Position numbers and translations under genes: made by a program. Under the pieces are notes generated by a model. That model saw nothing but the letters and a program-made list of their open reading frames with translations, did no database searches and was not told where the DNA came from. A DNA stretch of 64,000 bases from Cystobasidiopsis lactophilus (taxonomy: Eukaryota; Basidiomycota; Agaricostilbomycetes; Agaricostilbales; Chionosphaeraceae), in NCBI GenBank assembly GCA_001599975.1, contig BCIO01000001.1, positions 4,957,631 to 5,021,630 of the forward strand, read 5' to 3'. Positions 56,570-64,000 of this stretch are shown here, piece by piece (within the stretch, counting starts at the first letter, position 1; each line of letters begins with the position of its first letter).

Positions 56570-58637
56570 TCAATCTGATTCAGAGCCATTTTCGATAGTG
56601 TCCAACCCTATCGCACCATAAGACAAGAGTTTGCCCTCGCTGTGTGCTCTGCCAGCGAAAGCAATCGAGACGGGCATGTTGGGATGCTCTTTAAAAATGC
56701 TGCAATGAAAACGTCCAGTCCCTAATTTATCATGAACGGTGGGATTCTGCTTACTTCGAGGGCGCTGGGAACGGTTTCTGCGTCTTGGTGTTGATGCAAG
56801 GAACGAGCTCTGCGTCCGCCGAGAAATGGCCGCATGGAACGGTGATAACTGGCCACCCAGCTTTCACAAACGGAAAGATGGTTCCAACGGGGAAAACAAA
56901 AGCGTCTTGACGCAAGACGCAGGCGAGGACATTCAGTTTCTGCAATGCGCGCAAATTAAGGGGTAGCTCACCAAGAGCTCTGTCCTCCATGACCGCGTTG
57001 AGAGTATTTATGGCATACCCACGCATCTCTTCGACGATCAAATGCCTTTCTCTGTCCGTCAGGTCAGGAACCAAAGCCATCTCCATCTTGTCTTGAGCGT
57101 CCAAGCCCGGTGGCATCTCTTTTTCCGGGTTGTTGCGGTTGTACTTCACAATGTCTTCAAGTGAAGTGATCTTGTTTGGATTTCTGTGGCCATCGACTGA
57201 GATGTTGTGCGAATTCAGCTGCAGCTTTACTCACTCGGCAATTTTGTTCGTCACAAAACTCTCAATCTCCCTTTTGAAGTCATACCGCCACACGCGATCA
57301 AGCGGAAATTGTTGAGTGTCGAATAACAACAAGTCAGGGTCGGGAAAAACGACGTCTTGTAGAACGATGGCGCCCGACTGCTCCAAGTCCGTGATTGCTT
57401 GATCAAATGGAGCCCTGTAGCGCTCGGGCAGGTTTGGTTCGCCTTCTGTAGCAGCATTATGGCGAAATTGCGGCCTGTAGAATCCCAGTCTGCGGTACAG
57501 AACATCAGGCAAAATCGTTTCCGCAATCCAGATGCGCACTGACCGTACGCCTTTCAGCGAGCCCAAAGAAAGAGACTGCGTGCAAATCTTGTGCTCGGGG
57601 GTTTCACTAGCCAACGAATCGAGCAGGATTGCAGCATCAATAACAGTTCTGTACACAAGAGACTCGGTGTGCGGTGCAGAAGCTAAGCCGAAAGTTACTC
57701 ACCGCGTCATGGGTCCTACTACATCACAGCTCGACGAGATGGGGATGATGCCATCAGTCGGTATCAGGCCCAACGTGGGCCTCAAGCCACATAATGCGCC
57801 CTTTGAACTGATTCGACAAAAGATCGGCGGGAGGTATATTGGCAATCGTAGGTAAACCCACCTGGGGGATATAATGCTTCCGCCGGTATCTGAGCCTCTA
57901 TACAGTGCTAATTTAGCTAACGGTGAGCGAGGACAGATAGAGATACAAACAAAGCGGCTACGCAGAGGCCAAGCGTGGCCGCTACACCGCTCCCGCTCGA
58001 GGATCCCTCTGGACTGGCTTGAGGGTAAAAAGGGGACCTGGACAGAACAAAACGAGATGTTGAAGCAAAGCCACGGGAACAAGGAACAAAGGCTTGCGAG
58101 CACTGGCCACCTACACCACTCCAGCCTCGAGGCAATCCGGCTCTAACCGATGTACTTCGATAGTGGGACCACTCAGAGAGCTGTGTCTTGCCAAGGATGA
58201 TGGCTCCGGCTTCTTTGAGGCGCTTCACGACTGGCGCATCGTCTATCGCCAAAGCTCCCTCGAGAGCGCAGGATCCAGCTGTAGTGGCCATGGCGTCCGA
58301 GGCTTGCGTGCAGATGTTGTCCTTGACCAAGATCGGCAAGCCATGAAGCGGTGGTAACTTGTCTTTGTCTTGAGCCTCAGCGAGCTCGACGTCTTTGGCC
58401 CGAGCGATTTCAAGTGCGCGAGGGTTGATGCTGAGAACGGCTTTTAAGTGCTTCACTTCGTCCATTCGTTTCAAGTAGGCCTGCTCTGGTGTCTGAGTGA
58501 CGCTTGTTCGCCAAACGGAGCTCGCAGCAGAGAGCGCGCACTTCAGTAAGCTGTTCGCAGGTAAAATCTCCAGCCACCAAGCCTGCGCGCAGCGGGACAA
58601 TGCCAGCATCCAGCAGATCCAGAATCATCGTTGTCAA
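56570..58637 (-). CDS. Amidase-signature family hydrolase
   Basis: The enzyme hydrolyses amides with a Ser-cisSer-Lys triad. The first exon gives ILDLLDAGIVPLRAGLVAGDFTCEQLTE, then YLKRMDEVKHLKAVLSINPRALE. The triad Lys is in GLPILVKDN, the cis-Ser in GSDTGGSIISP and the nucleophile in PEGSSSGSGVA. The block GSDTGGS appears only when an intron with donor GTTTGT (about 57965) is removed. Further on: VDVVFPDPDL-like strand and helix elements, RYDFKREIESFV, GTIFPFVKAGWPVITVPCG and the end SIAFAGRAHSEGKLLSYGA. About seven introns. There is no signal peptide. The substrate is not predictable; fungal relatives act on acetamide, aryl amides or fatty amides. Confidence 0.88.
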
Positions 58638-59150
58638 CGCTCAAAACCTCACGTCGTCTCGTTCAAGAAGGGCACAGCGAGGCACAGCAACGGACTATAG
58701 CAGTGCTGGACCGTCCGAGTTGACCCGACAGCAGGACAGAGCGTTAGACATGGTCTCCACGAAACAGACCTTGCTGTCGCTGAATAGATCTTGACAGACT
58801 TTGAGCACGGCAGAAGGCAATCATGGTGGCCGCAAACAAAGTGAACGTCTTTGTCCGCGGCCAAGCTTCGATTTGCCACCAGCATAGTGATGATTTCAAG
58901 CTGGTGTGGGAGACGTGGGAAGGTTTTGTAGCAGGCTAGGTTACAGGTTCTCCAGGTTCGGCGGGCAGTAGTTCGCGGGTTAGTTTACAAGAAAATACGC
59001 GTTCCTTCTCTCAGAGGAAGTTGTAGTCGGTGGCGTCCGCGGCCGAAGATGGCAAGCAAAGTTACGAAATTGCAAAGTACAAAGAAGAGTAGAGGAATTC
59101 GGTCTAGTAGGCAACCGGATAGCAGACTGAGGCAACACCGGCGCTGGCCG
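58638..59150. promoter_or_regulatory. Intergenic region between the secreted protein and the amidase
   Basis: This 513-bp region contains the amidase promoter and the 3' end of the secreted gene, both on the minus strand. No supported ORF was seen. Confidence 0.4.
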
Positions 59151-59925
59151 TTAGATGGGAAAAGAGGTCGGGGTAGTAGAGCCACCGGCAATGGTCGAGG
59201 TTGGGGTAGGTGCACCTGCAAGCACAGTCACAGTGGCTCCTGTAGCGGTGAAGATAGTCGACGCCGTCGTCTCATAGTACACATAACCGCTGGCATCCGT
59301 TGAAGTAGGCGCCAGTTGGGCCTGATACAGGATGGAAAATCAGCGCCGTAAGAATGATAAGAAACAAACGGCGGCATACAAGTTCACACAGGCCAGTAGT
59401 GCCGTCAGGACCAGGCAGGCACTCAAGGAGCTCTGTGGACAAAGTCAAAGCTTAAAGGTGTTCGCCCAATGGTAGCCGATATGAGAGACTCACCGACATC
59501 AGGACCTCCATTGTAGAATTCGACGAATCCGCCGCTGGGCTCAGCCAGGAAAACGTCTGCCTCGTGGAGAACATTGAGATGATGCCAAGCTTTGCGACGA
59601 GAAAGTGAAGACGCACCGGTCGCGGTGACTGTCAGCTCAGAGACAGTAGCCCCGGCGGTGTCTGTGTATGCGACATCGGTGACGAATATGGCAGCAATCT
59701 CGGTTGTGGCGCCACCAGGAGCGCCGACCAGAGCAAAAGTTTCGCTCGCGACATACTTGCTACCTCCGGGCAGCCAAAGAGGGACAGCCACTGGATCTAA
59801 AGTGAGCGAAACGAACACGGACGCTTTCGAGTGACAAAGTGCCTACCATCTCGTTTGACAATCGGCGCTGCGGTAGTCGACTTCAGAAGCGCTGCAAAGG
59901 CGGCTATAGCGATGAAGGACTTCAT
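59151..59925 (-). CDS. Secreted Thr-rich protein, 201 aa
   Basis: No family is recognised. Exons are 59925-59847, 59796-59494, 59432-59380 and 59321-59151, with intron lengths 50, 61 and 58 nt; they sum to 202 codons. The start MKSFIAIAAFAALLKSTTAAPIVKRD is a signal peptide followed by a dibasic site (KR) like those cut by Kex2. The mature part contains AVPLWLPGGSKYVAS, then ELTVTATG and a cysteine-bearing stretch (ECLPGPDGTTGLCEL). It ends in a Thr/Pro-rich tail (APTPTSTIAGGSTTPTSFPI) with no hydrophobic GPI signal. It is likely secreted or wall-associated. A TATA-like box stands 99 bp upstream, and a longer upstream element is shared with the membrane protein gene at 60919-62899. Confidence 0.78.
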
Positions 59926-60023
59926 GTCGATAGGTGTCAAAAGAGGTGCAAAAGAGATTGGAGAGGAAAGAGTGGAGCTAGAGCAGGAGGTGGTTGGGGA
60001 ACAAGAGCATCTTGCCCGAGCAG

Positions 60024-60031
60024 TATTTAAA
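60024..60031 (-). promoter_or_regulatory. TATA-like box of the secreted Thr-rich gene
   Basis: The minus strand reads TTTAAATA, 99 bp upstream of the ATG at 59925, a spacing like that of the TATA box of the secreted gene at 25542. Confidence 0.5.
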
Positions 60032-60157
60032 GAGGCCGATTGTCTTAGATCTCTCACACAGCCTTAGGCCAGATCTCCAAAGATGCTACGAGGCGGGGAG
60101 GAACAGCTGAGACAAGAGCACAGAGTGCCGTAGAGTAGAGATCGACCTAGCAGCGCA

Positions 60158-60193
60158 TTGGCCAATCCGGGTCAGATCGACATGTCTCGGGCT
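60158..60193 (-). promoter_or_regulatory. CCAAT/CATGTCTCGGGCT element, copy 1
   Basis: The plus strand reads ttggccaatcc and, after a short spacer, catgtctcgggct (60181-60193), about 235 bp upstream of the start of the secreted gene. The same pair of blocks occurs about 220 bp upstream of the membrane protein start at 62899. CCAAT boxes are bound by the HAP complex in fungi. Confidence 0.6.
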
Positions 60194-60918
60194 ATTCAAA
60201 GAACCTTTGGCGAGAGCTCGGGAGTGCGGGAGTAGTGGTGTGAAGAAGATTGACCAGAGGAGGAGGAGAACGTGGGACACGTTCGATGTCACCAAAGCCA
60301 GGGCGGAACGAGACAAAGGCTCGCTCTTGCCACTCGCCTCAGTGAGCCGGCCGGCGGGATCGACAGAGGTCCGCTGTTCCAAGAGGCTGCGGCTATTCGC
60401 ATCCGCTAGATGTAGTAAGCAGTGAATGCACGGGTCTGGAAATTTGTGGAACGCGGACCAGGTCCAATTGGATCATGAGTTCGAGGAGGCGACTTTCGAA
60501 CGAGCTGAACGGTTTAGCGGCCGCCTAGCTTACTTGAGCGCACAGCTTGGCACTTATGATGTGGTCGACAGTCAGCAATAGTAGGCTAAAGGGAACAAGG
60601 GCAACTTTGAACTAAGATGTGAGTGCTGGACCAACTTGCAAAAAAAGAGGCTGGGAGCGGCAAGGTCATCATATTATCGGTGGCGGTCCGGCCTCAGTCT
60701 AAAAGAACGCGCGACTTTCAAGCAACCGGAAAGTACAAGCCAGATCACAGGTAATGGAAGAGAGAGAGAGAAAGACACTGAGAAAGACCCAACAGCAGGG
60801 GGCACACCATGGAGGGACGAAGACCGCAAACGATCCAGTAGCAAACGAGTGAGAGTGATAGGGCTGCAAAAAGGGAAAGGTTCAGAAAGGACATGGACCG
60901 AGGCAGGAACGAACGTAC

Positions 60919-62899
60919 TTAGAAGTAAGCGACGCCATCGGCGGGCGGCATCAAGTTGTCCTGTCCACCTCGCATGACCAGCCTGCCAGTCGCCGGATCC
61001 ACACCGTAATGCAGCACTGCTTCTTTGAGCCTTTGAGAGTCCTTGAATTCCCCTGTTGAAGCCCCATGCCAGCGTCCATCCTCCGGGGACGCGAGTGCGA
61101 TCAAGCCGACTTGCAACGGGTCGGAAAAGTCGACGCTGCCAGACCGAGGATGGAGAATACGATGCAGCATCAAGTAGAGAAGGAAGATGCAAAGCACGAT
61201 CGGTATGAGCATGTAAACGAGCTGCCAGCCTGAGAGGTGAATCTTGAGAACTTGTGTCTGCTCGGCAAAGCGATAACTAAGCCCTGGCAATCAGACCCTG
61301 CGCCTGAAAGTGAACATACCACGTAGGAGCCTTGATAGTCCTGGCTGGTCACCGATGCAGATTGGGAATCCGTTGCGAAGGCTTGCTGCTGAAGTAGGTC
61401 GCTGAGTTTGGCTAAGAACACCTGGGTGACGATTTGCACGGCAAGTGGGCTGAACTGCTGGAAAGTGATGTTATTTTTGGCCGCAAGGGCGAATTCAGCC
61501 GTCAGGTCGTAGCTGCCTAAGGCGCCAAAGTTGTTCCAGAATGAGCTGCCAAGCGAGCTGACGATGGCAGTGGTAAAATTGTGCTGTACCAAGTCAATGG
61601 CTGCGCCTTCCGGCAAGACTGCCCTGACTGAAGCGTCGAAAAGAACGGGGTAGATGGCCGACGAAGTGGAAATAGTGCATTCAAGGACTTCATCCACCTT
61701 CGTGATGCCAGAGATGATATGCCAGAGATAGACGGTGGGTTGGGTAGAACACGCGTATGAGTCGACGATGGAAGCGGATCCGGTGTCGTAAATGCGGTTG
61801 ATAGTTTGGCACGGCAAGGCCAGATTGACTTCCGCCAAAGTCGAGTCCTCTGCCAATGCTGACCTTTGAGCTGGAATAGTGACAATCCTACACGTCGACT
61901 TGGCCAGCATGCCTTCACCGAAGATATAAGCCTTGTTGGTCGACCCGCTGCTGCCAGCGAGGAGTTTCAAGTCTCGCTTAGAGAGATGGTATTGGTCCTT
62001 CAGGTCTTGTGAGATGCTGTTGATTCTCTGCCAGTGAGAGGTAAAGCCAAATAGGGGCATGTCGCCAGCAATTGATACCAGCTGAGCGATGTTGCTGACC
62101 TGAACGGAAGTGGTGTTCTCTTCGCCAGGCAAGAAGGCGATGTAAGCTTGTGAAGCTGCATTCATGAAGTCGCCTGCGGCATTTGCACCTGCGTCTTGAT
62201 ATTGCTCACGATTGGCGCAAAGCGGGCGAGCTCACCAGGATTGTTGCCCAACAGCGCTTGCTGTTGCAACATGCTGTTTAGCGCAGGAATGTTGTCTGCG
62301 AGCCTCGGGATGGGGTATATGTTGCTCATGTTGAAGGCCACGGGGCTGGATCCGAACGCGTATTGGGTGCCCGCAGAGAATTGGTTGTTGCAGAGGAAGA
62401 TGACAAAGACCAGGAGTGTGGTGAGGGAAAGGCTGAAAGCGGGCTTGTTGAAGCCGGCCAGGTTGCTGAGGTGGGAGTATTGCAGCAGCGGCAAGCCTTT
62501 GGCGGACAGGGCCTTGACGCGGATGATGTGGCGAACACCTTGTGCCGCGCCAAAGGTGACCACGACGCCGACGATGGAGGCCATGTTACCGATGAGACCG
62601 TTGTAGTTGTCGGCCAGCCCGACGTTCTGGAAGTAGTTGAGAGGCAGGACAAATTTGGCCTTGGCGAGGCAGCCGGCGGCCACCGTCCAGACGAGCAGCA
62701 GGGTGACAGCAAGGCCCATAACGGCAAAGTCTAGCCAGTTGCGACTGGTCCACTTAACTGAGCTGGAGGTCGAAGCGGGGCCCTGGAGCGACGCCTTCTG
62801 GCTGGTGTAGGAGGAGCGCGAAGTCATGGCTGGCGACGGCAGGGCGGCCATGCCTGGCGGTGACATGTGTCCGTCCACCGAGACGTATGGAATAGACAT
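60919..62899 (-). CDS. Multi-pass membrane protein of unknown function
   Basis: No family is recognised. The start is MSIPYVSVDGHMSPPG at 62899. A cytosolic Ser/Pro-rich N-terminus leads to three membrane spans (LDFAVMGLAVTLLLVWTVAAG, IVGVVVTFGAAQG and PAFSLSLTTLLVFVIFLCNN). A large, probably extracytoplasmic domain of about 350 residues follows, with few cysteines. A last span (WQLVYMLIPIVLCIFLLYLML) then precedes an 80-residue polar tail ending PADGVAYF. The frame change near 62200 is solved by one 47-nt intron with a GTGAGC donor, joining GNNPG to ANAAGDFMNAASQAY. Another intron lies near 61300. This topology resembles several basidiomycete surface proteins. It shares the upstream element with the secreted gene, so the two may be co-expressed. 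Confidence 0.75.
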
Positions 62900-63476
62900 A
62901 GTTTAGGAGCAGGCCGTGAGTGCTGGACTAGGGGCGTCAAATATGAGATCGGGCACAGGCACCAAGGCTTCACCAAGCAGAAGCCGACGAACACTCACGG
63001 CAGGGAATTGGGGGTTGTTCGATGGTCGCAACAAATGAAAGCACGGATGGCAATCTTGGATCGCAGAGAGGCTATGAAGGGCACGCCCGACCGAAAAAAG
63101 ATCAGGCTATCATCGCGTTGGCCAATCCTCGACATTGATCGCCCTCCATGTCTCGGGCTCGGTGGCTAGCCCAAAGAAACTTTGGGCAGTGTGTGAATAT
63201 GAGACTAGATAACCAAATGGCAGGAGGATGAACACTGTAGATGGCTCTAGAACGCAAGAAGGCATCGTTCGGCGAGACACGACTTCAACGTGAGTCACCG
63301 ATCAATGCCAGGCGGAGTGGACATGTGCTATACGCAGGGATCAAATTCACAGTCGTAGCAGCAGACCAGAAGCAAGTCTCGCCACCAGGCAGGCATCACA
63401 GGACGGCGAAGCAAGTGTGGAAGTGCTCGTCCAGCTCCAAACTTGAGTGGCCCCAAGGCGGCGGCTCTGTGAAGCG
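62900..63476. promoter_or_regulatory. Divergent promoter region, membrane protein and SLD2
   Basis: This 577-bp head-to-head region contains the second copy of the CCAAT element at 63118. No ORF with coding character was seen. Confidence 0.5.
63118..63159 (-). promoter_or_regulatory. CCAAT/CATGTCTCGGGCT element, copy 2
   Basis: The plus strand has ttggccaatcc at 63118-63128, then catgtctcgggct at 63147-63159, then a caaagaaactttgg stretch resembling caaagaacctttgg after copy 1. It lies about 220 bp upstream of the membrane protein start at 62899 and is in the same orientation as copy 1. Confidence 0.6.
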
Positions 63477-64000
63477 ATGGCGGACGCGTCTGTGGCAACG
63501 CTCAAGGCTGAGCTCAAAGCGTTCGAGAAGCAGTTCAAGGCTGCACACGGCCGCGCGCCCACCGCAGCGGACATCAAAGCAGACCCTGCGATTGGTTCGT
63601 GCTTGCCTTTGCTCGCGTCACTGTGCTGTCCCGCTCAGTAGCAGCGGCTTGTGTCAACAGCTGCCAAGTACAAGCAATACAATAAGAAGGGCAGCAGCAA
63701 TGCAGCGGCAGCAGCACCAGCGCCCACACGAGCAGCGCCAGAACCGTCCGACCCTTTCGCTGCCTCCACCTCGGCCCGGCCCGCGTCCAAGCTGCAAGAG
63801 CAGTTCAAGGAGTCCACCAAGGAGTCGGGCGCCCCCGCGTTCGACTATGCTCAGTCGCCCTCGCGCCTCAAATCGATGATCTCAGCCCGCTCGTTCACCG
63901 GCTCGCCCAACCGACCCACCAAGGGCAACAACCCGTTCACGACCAAGGACACGCCCAGGACCAAGGCTAGGAAGTGGCTCAGCGGGACCGGGGGCAGCCC
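63477..64000 (+). CDS. SLD2: DNA replication initiation factor Sld2 (partial, N-terminal part)
   Basis: Sld2 is a CDK target that, once phosphorylated, joins Dpb11 and helps load GINS and DNA polymerase epsilon at origins. The start MADASVATLKAELKAFEKQFKAAHGRAP is the family's N-terminal helix. After an intron (donor GTTCGT at about 63596, acceptor TCAACAG at about 63660) it continues IKADPAI-AAKYKQYNKK, the conserved N-terminal motif. The remaining part is disordered, rich in Ala, Pro, Ser and Lys. It has SP/TP sites for CDK (QSPSRLK, GSPNRP and DTPRTK) and the usual NPFTTKDTPRT motif. The gene continues beyond the window; the C-terminal RecQ-related or unstructured part is unseen. It is divergent from the membrane protein gene. 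Confidence 0.88.

Larger units (their letters stand above)
59926..60918. promoter_or_regulatory. 993-bp intergenic region with promoter elements
   Basis: Both neighbours are on the minus strand. The part nearest 59925 holds the TATA-like box and the CCAAT-bearing element. The rest includes a GA-rich stretch (about 60745-60790). The frames at 60636-60977 look like chance. No gene is supported. Confidence 0.45.

Noticed and set aside
59580-59640. Possible extra intron in the secreted Thr-rich gene
   Set aside because: The only frame-keeping option would be 27 nt, too short for an intron here; the exon reads through.

Overview
This is a nuclear contig piece from a basidiomycete-type fungus with a compact, gene-dense, intron-rich genome. 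About 25 protein genes fit into 64 kb. Most are broken by several introns of roughly 45-75 nt with GT..AG ends, and the families are fungal: a class V chitin synthase with a myosin-like head, the TFIIIC TPR subunit, Rrp5, a Tea1/Kel1-like kelch protein, an AIM6-like protein and the replication factor Sld2. I could not fix the species. No tRNA, rRNA, transposon, virus-like element, CRISPR or bacterial operon was seen.

Layout. 1-6504: two diverged paralogues of an unrecognised family (+) on either side of mitochondrial uS15m (-). 6685-14350: a small membrane protein and the chitin synthase (-). 15040-19286: TFIIIC subunit Sfc4 (+), then a four-exon gene (-) that short exons hide from ORF scans. 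20851-26128: aspartate aminotransferase (-), an AIM6-like phosphodiesterase-fold protein (+) and a small secreted protein (+). 26779-32116: kelch/coiled-coil polarity protein (+). 32805-37278: four secreted, Ser/Thr-rich, apparently GPI-anchored proteins (+), each with one phase-1 intron. 37414-44941: a TAP-like secreted serine hydrolase (-) and Rrp5 (-). 45600-49028: a nearly intronless orphan (+) and a tandem pair of peptidyl-tRNA-hydrolase-like genes (+). 49471-53737: a large Ser/Pro-rich fungal protein (-). 54743-58637: an MDR-type oxidoreductase and an amidase (-). 59151-62899: a secreted Thr-rich protein and a membrane protein (-) that share an upstream element. 63477-end: the start of Sld2 (+).

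How the genes fit together. Housekeeping genes (uS15m, Sfc4, Rrp5, Sld2, aminotransferase) alternate with cell-surface and wall genes (chitin synthase, kelch protein, GPI cluster, secreted proteins). Local duplication is the main theme: the 27/4015 pair, the 47050/48216 pair, and the GPI cluster. Two probable shared promoter elements (33909 and 35218; 60158 and 63118) suggest co-regulated surface genes. Gene models were built by hand from reading frames and splice-site consensus. Where the exon lengths sum to a whole number of codons I say so; elsewhere internal exon edges are approximate.
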